Shown here piece by piece: positions 50,105 through 58,546 of a DNA stretch of 64,000 bases. The stretch lies in the NCBI GenBank assembly GCA_964606085.1, contig CAZSFD010000010.1:22466-86465 (forward strand), written 5' to 3'. Position numbers and translations under genes: made by a program. The stretch comes from CAIQJJ01 sp964606085 (GTDB taxonomy: Bacteria > Chloroflexota > Anaerolineae > Anaerolineales > UBA4823). Within the stretch, counting starts at the first letter, position 1; every line of letters begins with the position of its first letter. The notes beneath the pieces are model-generated. The model was not told the origin of the DNA. It worked only from the letters and a program-made list of their open reading frames with translations, and did not search any database.

Positions 50105-50112
50105 ACTCCGTC

Positions 50113-51003
50113 GTGACCAGTACTCTCTTTCGCTTAATGACCTACAATATCGGCGGCGGGCGGCGGGATTTTGGCACCGTCTTGGATAGCGTGTTGGATG
50201 TGGTGCGCCAGACCCAACCCGATGTGCTGGCCTTGCAGGAGGCCACCCGTTGGCTCGACGCCGATGGACACTGGCACAGCAGTGTCAATTTCCTGGCCGA
50301 CGTGCTGGGCAATGGCTACCAGAGCTTTTTCGGGCCAACCATTACCTTGCAGCAACATTTCTCCAGCGAGAAAAGCAATTTTTTGCGGGCGATCTTTGAT
50401 GACCTGCAAGATTGGCAGTTTGGCAACGCCCTGCTGGTGCGCGGCGGTTTCGCCCAACTGAGCGACCCCACCCGCCCCGGCCAACCCTACAACCTGCCCA
50501 TCTTTCGCCCGGCGCAATACCTGGGCAACCGCGACACCGATCCGCGCCACATTCTTTTGACCCGCATCGCCGGGAAGGACGTCTCCCCGCTCGTCGTTGC
50601 CACCCATCTGACCACCCTGCTGGGCGAACGCGGCGGGCCAGAGCGCCTCCTGCCGGGTAAAACCGAACAGGCCGAACAGATGCGCTGCCAACAAACTCAC
50701 AGCCTGCTCAATATCTTGCAGCCCTACGCCATGCAAAAAGGCGAGTTGATCTTCCTGCTCGGCGATTTGAACGCCACCGAAGATGAGGCGTGTATGGCAA
50801 ACTTGCGCCAGGCCGGTTTCACCCACCTGCACCCCGAGAATGACGGCATCGCCACACACACAAAATTGTGCTGCCCGGTGGATCACATCCTGGTTTACCC
50901 GGCGGCGCGCCTGAAAAACTATCAATGCCGGGTGATTGACACCCCCATTGCCCGGCAGGCCTCCGACCATCTGCCTGTTGTGGCCGATGTGTGGGTGGAA
51001 TAA
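50113..51003 (+). CDS. Endonuclease/exonuclease/phosphatase (EEP) family protein
   Basis: A 296-aa protein from GTG 50113. DNase I-like fold motifs: RLMTYNIGGGRRD, DVLALQEATRW (catalytic Glu), FLLGDLNATEDE (Asp-Leu-Asn) and ASDHLPVVADV (Asp-His) at the end. No signal peptide, so cytosolic. Substrates in the family range from nucleic acids to phosphoinositides and cannot be read from the sequence. It lies 18 bp upstream of glmM and is probably co-transcribed. Confidence 0.88.
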   Translation: MTSTLFRLMTYNIGGGRRDFGTVLDSVLDVVRQTQPDVLALQEATRWLDADGHWHSSVNFLADVLGNGYQSFFGPTITLQQHFSSEKSNFLRAIFDDLQDWQFGNALLVRGGFAQLSDPTRPGQPYNLPIFRPAQYLGNRDTDPRHILLTRIAGKDVSPLVVATHLTTLLGERGGPERLLPGKTEQAEQMRCQQTHSLLNILQPYAMQKGELIFLLGDLNATEDEACMANLRQAGFTHLHPENDGIATHTKLCCPVDHILVYPAARLKNYQCRVIDTPIARQASDHLPVVADVWVE

Positions 51004-51021
51004 ACCATTCGAGGAAAACCT

Positions 51022-52500
51022 ATGCCCAACCAATTTTTCGGCACCGACGGCATCCGCGGCAAAGTCGGCATCCACCCCTTGACCCCTGAATTTGCGCTCA
51101 AACTCGGCCAGGCCGCTGGCGAAGTGCTGGGCAAAACAGAAGGGGGCAAAACGATCATCATCGGGCGCGACACGCGCGGCTCAGGCCCCATGCTGCAAAG
51201 CGCCCTCACCGCTGGCCTGCTCGCCAGCGGCATGACCGTGGTAGATGTGGGCGTGATCACGACGCCCGGCGTGGCTTACCTGGTGCGGCGCATGGGGGCA
51301 GTGGCGGGCGTGGTCATTTCGGCTTCACACAACCCGGTGAAAGAAAATGGGATTAAATTTTTCGATCAGAGCGGCTTCAAACTGCCCGAAGCCGTCGAAG
51401 CGCAAATCGAAAGCCTGCTGCTGGCTGCCCACTGGCAGCCGGCGATAGCTGAGGCCGCCGGACGTATGATGGATGGCCGCCAGATGCAGGAGTTTTACAT
51501 CGAAAGCCTGACGGCTGAACATCCCGACCTGCGCTTGAATCCCTTGAACATCGTCCTCGATTGCGCCAACGGTGCAGCTTTCTGGATCGGCCCGGAGACG
51601 ATCAGCCGCCTGGGGGCGCGTCTCGTCACCATGCACGCCTCGCCCACCGGCCTGAACATCAACGATGCCTGCGGCTCCGAATTTGCCCGCAAACACCCGC
51701 AAGACGTGGGCCGCCTGATCCAGGAAACCAACGCCAACTTCGCCATCGCCTTCGACGGCGACGCCGACCGGGTGGTCTTCGTGGACGAACTGGGCAACCT
51801 GGTGGATGGCGACGCCATGCTGGCCTTGCTGGCACGCTATTTCGACCAGAAAGGCCAACTCGTCGCCCGCAGCCTTGTCACCACGCCCATGCGTAACCAG
51901 GGCATGTACGATTTCGCCGTGCAGAATGGCCTGACCGTCCACGAAGTGCCCGTAGGCGACCGTAACGTGGTCGAAAAACTGCTCGAACTGCGCCAGGCTG
52001 ACCCGAACCAGTTCGCCCTCGGCGCTGAGCAGGCCGGGCATGTGGCCATCGTGGATGCCGCTCCTGATGGGAGCGGAGGCCACACCACCGGCGACGGTAT
52101 CCGCACGGCGCTGTTCGTGATGCGTGTGTACGTCGAATCGGGCGCGAAAACTTTCTCCGAGTTCACGTCCATCATCCACAAAACGCCCCAAGTGATCGCC
52201 TCGGCGTTTGTGGGGGCTGGGCCGCGGTTGAGCAAAGATGAATTGGCCGTGATGCGTGATGCGTGCATGGCGCGCAACCCGTCGCTGACGCGGGTGAACC
52301 TGCGCTATTCTGGCACCGAACCGCTCTTCCGCGCCATGCTCGAAGGCGATCTCACCATGACCGAACAGCAGTTGGCCGACATCGCCGGTGAAATCTGCCG
52401 CACGGTGCAGGCCAAAGCCGGCGTGGAAAACGGCAAGCTGGAAATCCTCAACACCACGCGAGGCGGGATTTTGCAGCCGAAGGATGCGCCCGCCGTATGA
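51022..52500 (+). CDS. glmM: Phosphoglucosamine mutase GlmM
   Basis: A 492-aa phosphohexomutase converting glucosamine-6-P to glucosamine-1-P for peptidoglycan synthesis. It opens FFGTDGIRGKVGIHPLTPEF. The phosphoserine loop is ISASHNPVKENGIKFF (Ser102), the metal loop FDGDADRVV, the sugar loop LGAEQAGHVA and the phosphate-binding loop RYSGTEPLFR. The tail is about 40 residues longer than typical GlmM. It overlaps the following gene by ATGA. Confidence 0.94.
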   Translation: MPNQFFGTDGIRGKVGIHPLTPEFALKLGQAAGEVLGKTEGGKTIIIGRDTRGSGPMLQSALTAGLLASGMTVVDVGVITTPGVAYLVRRMGAVAGVVISASHNPVKENGIKFFDQSGFKLPEAVEAQIESLLLAAHWQPAIAEAAGRMMDGRQMQEFYIESLTAEHPDLRLNPLNIVLDCANGAAFWIGPETISRLGARLVTMHASPTGLNINDACGSEFARKHPQDVGRLIQETNANFAIAFDGDADRVVFVDELGNLVDGDAMLALLARYFDQKGQLVARSLVTTPMRNQGMYDFAVQNGLTVHEVPVGDRNVVEKLLELRQADPNQFALGAEQAGHVAIVDAAPDGSGGHTTGDGIRTALFVMRVYVESGAKTFSEFTSIIHKTPQVIASAFVGAGPRLSKDELAVMRDACMARNPSLTRVNLRYSGTEPLFRAMLEGDLTMTEQQLADIAGEICRTVQAKAGVENGKLEILNTTRGGILQPKDAPAV

Positions 52501-52880
52501 GCCCGACCCGCCTGGCAAAAGTCGAATCATCGCTGCGGGTGGTGTTGGCGTTCAACGAGGCCTTCAACCGCCACGATGTAGCCGGGATGATGGCGTTGAT
52601 GAGCGATGGCTGTATCTTCGAGAACACCACCCCCGCACCCGACGGCACGCGCATCACCGGTAGAGCAGCCGTGACCCAATTCTGGCAGGACTTTTTCCGC
52701 CAGTCGCCCCAGGCGCAGATCAAAATCGAGGAGATTTTTGGCCTGGGCATGCACTGCATCATGCGCTGGCGCTATGAATGGGTTGCTGAGACTGGTATGG
52801 CTGGTCATGTGCGCGGCGTGGATATTTTTCGGGTCGAGGATGATTTGATCTGCGAGAAGTTTTCGTATGTGAAAGGGTAG
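52497..52880 (+). CDS. SnoaL/NTF2-like protein
   Basis: A 127-aa protein with the NTF2-like pattern: VLAFNEAFNRHDVAGMMALMSDGCIFENT, GRAAVTQFWQDFF and HVRGVDIFRVEDDLICEKFSYV. A single cone-shaped alpha+beta domain, often an isomerase, hydrolase or ligand-binding protein. It is translationally coupled to glmM (ATGA), an association I cannot explain functionally. Confidence 0.85.
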   Translation: MSPTRLAKVESSLRVVLAFNEAFNRHDVAGMMALMSDGCIFENTTPAPDGTRITGRAAVTQFWQDFFRQSPQAQIKIEEIFGLGMHCIMRWRYEWVAETGMAGHVRGVDIFRVEDDLICEKFSYVKG

Positions 52881-52907
52881 CTCGACTACAAGCCAAGGAT
52901 GCCAGGA

Positions 52908-54230
52908 ATGGAAAAAATCCATATTCGCAATTTTATGGCAATCGAAGAAGCCGATATCGAGATCAACCAGGCGGTTCTTTTAATCGGTGAACAGGCAAGT
53001 GGTAAAAGCACTATTGCAAAACTGGTGTATTTCTTTAAAACATTGCGTGACGAATACATCAAAAATCTGGACAAACTTCAGTCTTCCAAAACCTTACAAC
53101 CTGATTTATGGGCAGAAATCGGCCATAAGTTTTATCGTTTTTTTGGCTCCATTCAACACCTTTCCGACTTCACCATCGAATACTGGTATTCCAGCACAAA
53201 GTCTGTGATGCTGTACACAGAGAAGGGGACTGGCGGCCGCAAGCAGTTGAGAATTGAATTCAAACCCTATGCCTTTTATACCGATGCCACCCAGGGTGCA
53301 ATCCCTTATCTAAAACGTTTGGAAAACCTTTCTGCAAATCGAGATATTTTTGAAAGCAGTGTGTATCGAAGTGCGTTGGAAGAGCTCAATATCTACATCA
53401 ACCGCTTATTCGGTGATGAGCGTCGTCCGGTATTTATTCCTGCCGGACGCAATATGGCCGTCACCTATGCTGATTTCTTTCGGCAAAATTTCTATGGCAG
53501 CCTGACCAGCAACCTGGCATTGGCACAAGATGAACAATCGCCACAACCACGCTTCATCGGTGACACCTATATCATGGTGCAGTTTTTGCAACGTGTCCAG
53601 ACGATTATGGATAGTTTCAAGGGGAATACGTTTGAAACTATGGTTGAACGCATTTCTAGCCCGCAGGCTTTACAAAACAGCCTGCTTCTTCAGAAAATTG
53701 CCGCCATCCTGAAAGGTCAATACCGCCATGATGAAAGTAGAGGAGAAATCATTCTGGTCAATGACACAGAATATGTTTTTCTCAACAACGCATCTACCGG
53801 GCAACAAGAAAGCATTCGCGTCTTGCAAGATGTCTTTTTAGCCATCCTCCATCATGAAAATGTTTTTCGGGTGATTGAGGAACCGGAGGCGCACTTGTTC
53901 CCCATGTCCCAAAAACATCTGCTTGAATTATTCACTTTACTTTTGCAACAAACCGACAGCCAGGTCATTTTTACGACCCATAGTCCCTACATTCTCAGCG
54001 TAACCAATAATCTCTTGCTGGCCGATGCTGTGCCAACCCCGAAAAGCAACCCCTTTTACCTGGATCGGGCCAAAACAAATGTGTACACCATCCAGAATGG
54101 CAAAGTAGAGTCAATTATCAATCCTCAAACCGGGCTGATTGACCAAAATGTGTTAGATGGTATTTCAGAAACATTAGCCGATGAATTGGAAGAAATTTAC
54201 GAGCAGTTATTACAATCTACACCGGTCTAA
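52908..54230 (+). CDS. AAA (AAA_15/OLD-like) ATPase of a putative defence cassette
   Basis: A 440-aa SMC/OLD-like ATPase. ATG 52908 (MEKIHIRNFMAIEEADIEI) gives a normal family N-terminus and better ribosome-binding spacing than 52899. Walker A is GEQASGKST (about residues 29-37), an ABC-like signature is NASTGQQE (about 294-301), Walker B VIEEPEAHLFP and a D/H-loop region TTHSPYILS. It lies two nt before a PD-(D/E)xK-like gene. The AT-richness contrasts with the flanks. ATPases of this type with small effector genes occur in phage-defence systems (for example PARIS-like), but the effector here differs. Confidence 0.8.
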   Translation: MEKIHIRNFMAIEEADIEINQAVLLIGEQASGKSTIAKLVYFFKTLRDEYIKNLDKLQSSKTLQPDLWAEIGHKFYRFFGSIQHLSDFTIEYWYSSTKSVMLYTEKGTGGRKQLRIEFKPYAFYTDATQGAIPYLKRLENLSANRDIFESSVYRSALEELNIYINRLFGDERRPVFIPAGRNMAVTYADFFRQNFYGSLTSNLALAQDEQSPQPRFIGDTYIMVQFLQRVQTIMDSFKGNTFETMVERISSPQALQNSLLLQKIAAILKGQYRHDESRGEIILVNDTEYVFLNNASTGQQESIRVLQDVFLAILHHENVFRVIEEPEAHLFPMSQKHLLELFTLLLQQTDSQVIFTTHSPYILSVTNNLLLADAVPTPKSNPFYLDRAKTNVYTIQNGKVESIINPQTGLIDQNVLDGISETLADELEEIYEQLLQSTPV

Positions 54231-54232
54231 TA

Positions 54233-54832
54233 ATGATGTCATTCGATGCTATCTTGCTCACTGTCCTGAAAAATATCTTTTCAACGGCCAGGGTTGATCG
54301 GTGTTATTGTTGTGAATCAGGCGCAGCGTTTGGCATTGTGGAACAGAACCATCGAGCGTGTATAGTTGCCTCAATCAATGGGTCATCAACACCTTGCTTT
54401 TGGGTTTCAAATCCCTCAAAAACGCCTGCCCACTTTATCGCCCTGGATGGCTGCTTTTTTACAGATGCCGATGTATCCGTTGGTAAAAGAGCCGACTGTA
54501 TCCTTTTTGATGCTGCCGACTTTTGCTTTATCGAACTCAAGTTGAATGTTACCTCCCATAAACAACGCAGCGCGAGGACAAACGAAGCGCTGGAACAATT
54601 GGGAAATACGATTGAGTATTTCAAAACTCAATTCAAAAAAGCCCAACTAGCGTTTCTGAAACTGGGTTTTCGCTACGAAGCATACATTGTTTTTCGCACA
54701 CCTATCTACCCTCGAACATCGGCGCAATCCACGCAACGGGCCACGCAGTTTTTACTGCAACATGGTGTCAGGTTACACGAAAGCAACCAAAAAGTATTGA
54801 ATGGCACAACCAATCAACCCACTCACCCTTGA
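54233..54832 (+). CDS. Putative PD-(D/E)xK nuclease-like partner protein
   Basis: A 199-aa protein starting two nt after the ATPase stop (54236 is an alternative start). The segment KRADCILFDAADFCFIELKLN has an Asp followed by an E-x-K pair in the spacing expected of a PD-(D/E)xK active site, then a Gln (EALEQLGNTI) as in motif IV. Several Cys near the N-terminus (RCYCCESG). No family recognised. Same AT-rich composition as the ATPase, so they were probably acquired together. Nuclease activity is inference from the motif only. Confidence 0.65.
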   Translation: MMSFDAILLTVLKNIFSTARVDRCYCCESGAAFGIVEQNHRACIVASINGSSTPCFWVSNPSKTPAHFIALDGCFFTDADVSVGKRADCILFDAADFCFIELKLNVTSHKQRSARTNEALEQLGNTIEYFKTQFKKAQLAFLKLGFRYEAYIVFRTPIYPRTSAQSTQRATQFLLQHGVRLHESNQKVLNGTTNQPTHP

Positions 54833-54944
54833 GCTTTTGCGCCATGAAGCCGCCGCGTTTTCTGCCGCTGAATCGCGCCATGCTGAAAAGTCGCTTTATG
54901 GTGTAACTGATGCAACGACGCAGCCAGCCAAACGGCATCTTTGA
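54801..54944 (+). pseudogene. N-terminal remnant of a type II restriction endonuclease-like gene
   Basis: A 47-codon frame (MAQPINPLTLELLRHEAAAF, then SLYGVTD) overlapping the preceding gene's end by 32 nt. SLYGVTD after an acidic/AESRH stretch recalls the N-terminus of HindVP-type restriction enzymes, which continue GKAVGTYIEHKF; here that part is gone and the frame stops. The assignment is from memory and tentative. Confidence 0.4.
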
Positions 54945-55136
54945 ACATCCGGCACACCATTTTTATTGATGCGGAGCGAACCGCCGATTTTCAGATGACA
55001 CAAGGAATAGCGCAAATTTTGGGATGAAAAACGCCCCATCAAAAGTAGCATATTGAACAGTTTGAACCTGCAACAGTTTAATCACAAACAACCAGTACTC
55101 AGATTGTTCTAACCCCCTTCCCCAGGAGAACTTATC
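54945..55136. other. Decayed spacer after the ATPase cassette
   Basis: A further broken frame (54941-55027) reads RHTIFIDAERTADFQMTQGI before a stop, apparently debris of another gene. The remaining sequence up to the CAGGAGAA ribosome-binding site of the phosphohexomutase is AT-rich and shows no intact gene. Confidence 0.45.
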
Positions 55137-57632
55137 ATGACTCGTTCCCCCAACCCCTTTGCCACCGGCTTCGCCAACGCCTTTGTAGCTGCCTCACGCG
55201 CCCTCGCTGCTGCCAACAGCCTGGCCGAGTTTCAGGCCGCCGCCCCCGCAATCTATTCTCTGCTCGATGAAATCGAAACCGGTCTCAAAACCGGCGAAAG
55301 CACCATCTGGAGCGCCCCCGACTCGGCCCGCATCTTCAGCGCCCTGCTGACCCTGATGGCCGAATGCCCGCAGTACCGCCACGAGACGGTAGTTCCCCGC
55401 CACGAGATCATCGCCCCGATGACCGACCTGCGCGTGCGCGTGATCAACCTGGGCAAAGCCTACCTTTCGCAGCCCATCTTCGCCCCGCTGGCCGAAGACC
55501 TGAACAACGAAATCTTCCCCATCCTCGACCAGATGCTGCCCAACGTGGCCCCCGACCGCTACATGCCCTTCCGTGTCATCCACGTCGGCAACGTGGCCGA
55601 GCGCATCATCGGCTTCAAGGTGCGCACCTCCGACCCGGCGCTCAAGGCGCTCATCCAGGCCATCTACGACCGCAAGTATCTGCGCTTCGGCACGTCGGGC
55701 GTGCGCGGGCGCTACGGGCGTGATTTCACCGAACGGCGTGCCAAACAGGTTGTCCAGGCGGTGTGCGAGTACCTGCAAGACCTCGATACCCCCGCCCACG
55801 CCAAAGGCGAAAACCTGGCTGGCAAGACCATCATCATCGGCTACGACAGCCGCCGCAATGCCGACAAGGTAGCCGGATGGGTGGCCGAAGTCTGCCTGGC
55901 GAACGGCTTCAAAGTAGATTTGACAACCCGCGACACGCCCACCCCCGCCAGCGTCTTCTACGAAACCGACTACCTCGACCCCGCCGAAGTAGCCGGGCTG
56001 ATCAACTGCACCGCCAGCCACAACCCGCCCGAATGGCAGGGCCTCAAGTTCAACCCCCGCCTGGGCTACCCCGCCCCCACCAACGTCACCGACTTCATCG
56101 CCGCCCGCATCAACGAAATCCAAATGCTCGACCGCCACATCCCGACGGTGAGCCTGGAAGAAGGCGAACGGCAGGGCCGGCTGCGCGGCTTCGACCCCAT
56201 TCAAAGCTACACCCAATGGATCATGCAGGCCGGCGAAGGCAACCAGCGCCTCAAACTCGATTTCGAGCGCATGCGCCGCTACTTTGCCGATAAATTCGTC
56301 TATGTGGATGAAATGCACGGCGCGTCGCGCGGCTACCTGCCGCGCCTGCTGGGCGAGATCGGCATCCGCCACAAAGTGCTGCACCCCGAAACCGACCCCA
56401 CCCTGCCCGGCCTCGATTACGCCAACCCCGAAGAACCCTACATCAACCAGCTTAAGGCCGCCGTCCAATCCAGCGGCGCACACCTGGGCGTAGGCATGGA
56501 TACCGACTCCGACCGCTTCGGCGTGGTAGATGTGGGCGGCGAATACTTCCGCCCCAACCAGATTTTGCCCATTCTCATCCGCTACCTGGGCGTAGACCGC
56601 GGCCTGAGCGGGCGCATCATCGCCACGCAAACCGGCTCACCGCTGATCGAAGTCCTCGCCGCCATGATGCCCAATAACGCCGATTTCAAACCCGCCGCCG
56701 ATGTCATCCCCGCCTACATTGACCACCCCTTCTACCACCGCAAGGTGGGCAAGCGTGAAGACCGCGTGTTCAAGCACACCTTCATGGTGCCGGTGGGCAT
56801 CAAATACATCGAAGAGCAGCGCCGCACCGACAATAAATACAAGGGCATCAAAGATAATGCCCTGCCCGCCAACTGGCGCGATAGTATCCTGATCGGCGGT
56901 GAAGAATCGTCGGGCCTGACCACACGCGGCCATGTGACCGATAAAGACGGCATTTGGGCCAACCTGCTGATTATGGACATGCTCGCCTACTACGGCACAC
57001 GCCCCAAAAACCCGCTCACTTCCGTGCGGGCTATCTGGGAAGAGACCTGCTCCCTGCCCGGCTGCTGGCTCTCCTACGGCGGGCGCGAACCGGAATCGAA
57101 CACCGGGCGCAGCGACGTAGACGCCGTCCTCGAAGCCAAAGAAGCCCTCATCAACGACTACCTCGAAGCCTTCGGCCCCGGCAAGGAAAACAAGCTCGAA
57201 GGGCTGGACGTGATCTACGCCGGCGGCGTGCGCTACGACATCGCCGAGATGCAACTGCGCGACGCCTCCGGCGATGACCGCCACTACCTGCGTGTGCGCT
57301 CCTCCGGCACCGAGCCAATCAACCGCATCTACGTCGAATCCTCCAACCCGGAGATTGCCAGGAAACTGATGGGCAGCGTCCTCGCCCACCTGGAAAGCCT
57401 GATCACCCGCGAATTGGTCGAAGCCCCCACCGAATGGCGCTTCGTAGATGTCCTCACCGTCACCAAACTGACCGACTCCGCCCTGGCCGCCGCCAAAGAC
57501 GCCATCGCCCAACACGGCTGGGACAAAACCAGCGTCCTCGCCAAACTGGCCGCCGTCGTCGCCGACACCGAATACCTCGAAGGCCGCAACCGCCGCATGA
57601 CGGCGCGCTGGCTGGAGGCGTTGCAGGGTTGA
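55137..57632 (+). CDS. Enlarged alpha-D-phosphohexomutase (phosphoglucomutase/phosphomannomutase family)
   Basis: An 831-aa protein. The phosphohexomutase core begins around residue 180 (RFGTSGVRGRYGRDF) with the phosphoserine loop NCTASHNPPEWQGLKF, metal loop GMDTDSDRFGVVD, sugar loop IGGEESSGL and phosphate loop RSSGTEPINRIY. Normal members are 450-580 aa; this one has an N-terminal helical extension of about 180 residues and a C-terminal extension of about 90. The substrate could be glucose-1/6-P or mannose-1/6-P. CCAGGAGAACTTATC precedes the ATG. Confidence 0.88.
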   Translation: MTRSPNPFATGFANAFVAASRALAAANSLAEFQAAAPAIYSLLDEIETGLKTGESTIWSAPDSARIFSALLTLMAECPQYRHETVVPRHEIIAPMTDLRVRVINLGKAYLSQPIFAPLAEDLNNEIFPILDQMLPNVAPDRYMPFRVIHVGNVAERIIGFKVRTSDPALKALIQAIYDRKYLRFGTSGVRGRYGRDFTERRAKQVVQAVCEYLQDLDTPAHAKGENLAGKTIIIGYDSRRNADKVAGWVAEVCLANGFKVDLTTRDTPTPASVFYETDYLDPAEVAGLINCTASHNPPEWQGLKFNPRLGYPAPTNVTDFIAARINEIQMLDRHIPTVSLEEGERQGRLRGFDPIQSYTQWIMQAGEGNQRLKLDFERMRRYFADKFVYVDEMHGASRGYLPRLLGEIGIRHKVLHPETDPTLPGLDYANPEEPYINQLKAAVQSSGAHLGVGMDTDSDRFGVVDVGGEYFRPNQILPILIRYLGVDRGLSGRIIATQTGSPLIEVLAAMMPNNADFKPAADVIPAYIDHPFYHRKVGKREDRVFKHTFMVPVGIKYIEEQRRTDNKYKGIKDNALPANWRDSILIGGEESSGLTTRGHVTDKDGIWANLLIMDMLAYYGTRPKNPLTSVRAIWEETCSLPGCWLSYGGREPESNTGRSDVDAVLEAKEALINDYLEAFGPGKENKLEGLDVIYAGGVRYDIAEMQLRDASGDDRHYLRVRSSGTEPINRIYVESSNPEIARKLMGSVLAHLESLITRELVEAPTEWRFVDVLTVTKLTDSALAAAKDAIAQHGWDKTSVLAKLAAVVADTEYLEGRNRRMTARWLEALQG

Positions 57633-57639
57633 AAGTGAA

Positions 57640-57735
57640 AGGGGCAAGGTGCAGGTAGCAGGTAGCAAGTGGCAGCTAAAATCTTCAACCTGCCCCTTGC
57701 TCCCCGCTCCCCGCCCCCTGCCACCTGCCCCATGC
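57640..57735. repeat. Intergenic heptamer-based inverted repeat
   Basis: GCAGGTA/GCAAGTG-type 7-mers on the left (about 57649-57675) face CTGCCCC/CTGCCAC units on the right (57692-57730). It separates the phosphohexomutase and tatD genes and runs up to the tatD start, leaving no obvious ribosome-binding site. Confidence 0.55.
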
Positions 57736-57744
57736 CCCCCCGCT

Positions 57745-58539
57745 ATGTATACCGACACCCACTGCCACCTCAATTTCCATGCCTTCGATGAAGATCGCGA
57801 AGCCGTGTTGGAGCGCGCCCGGCGGTTGGGCGTAACGCGCATCCTCATCCCCGCCATTGACGTGGAAACCTGCCAGCAGGCCATCGAATTGGCTACGCGC
57901 TATCCAGAAGTCTACGTGGCCCTCGGCGTCCACCCCAACGATGCCAGCACCTGGAACGAACATACCGAGGCCGATCTGCGCGCCCTGGCGCAGCACCCAA
58001 AATTCGTCGCCGTCGGCGAAATTGGGCTGGATTATTACCACCAGAACACCACGCACCCGGTTCAGCAAGCTGTCTTTCGCACCCAGCTCAGCCTGGCTGC
58101 CAGCATCGCCAAACCCATCGTCGTCCACTGCCGCCAGGCCGATGCCGATCTTCTGGCGATCCTGACCGATTGGTGCGCCGGTTTGCGGGCGCAACCGTCA
58201 GCCCTGGCGCAACATCCTGGCGTGTTGCACTCCTTTTCAGGCGATACGGCAATGGCCCAGGCCGCCATTGCGTTGGGCTTTTTCATCGGCATCACCGGGC
58301 CAGTGACCTTTCGCAATGCCGAGCAGCTGCAACAGGTGGTCAACGCCTGCCCCCTGGAAAAGCTGCTCATCGAAACGGACGCACCCTTTCTGACACCGCA
58401 TCCGCACCGCGGTCAGCGCAACGAACCCAGCTATGTTCGCCTGGTAGCCGAAAAAATAGCCGAGATCAAAAATGTACCCATTGAGGCGGTTGCCCAGGCA
58501 ACCAGCCTGAATGCGCATATCTTGTTCAATTGGAGTTAA
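57745..58539 (+). CDS. tatD: TatD-family metal-dependent deoxyribonuclease
   Basis: A 264-aa TIM-barrel hydrolase from ATG 57745 (MYTDTHCHLNFHAFDED). Metal ligands: HCH at the N-terminus, Glu in VGEIGLDYY, His in PIVVHCRQ and in GVLHSFSGD, Asp in IETDAPFLTPHPHRG. Family members are 3'-5' DNA exonucleases acting in DNA repair or clearance. It lies seven nt upstream of the polyprenyl synthase GTG, so the two are an operon. Confidence 0.93.
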   Translation: MYTDTHCHLNFHAFDEDREAVLERARRLGVTRILIPAIDVETCQQAIELATRYPEVYVALGVHPNDASTWNEHTEADLRALAQHPKFVAVGEIGLDYYHQNTTHPVQQAVFRTQLSLAASIAKPIVVHCRQADADLLAILTDWCAGLRAQPSALAQHPGVLHSFSGDTAMAQAAIALGFFIGITGPVTFRNAEQLQQVVNACPLEKLLIETDAPFLTPHPHRGQRNEPSYVRLVAEKIAEIKNVPIEAVAQATSLNAHILFNWS

Positions 58540-58546
58540 TCACTGC

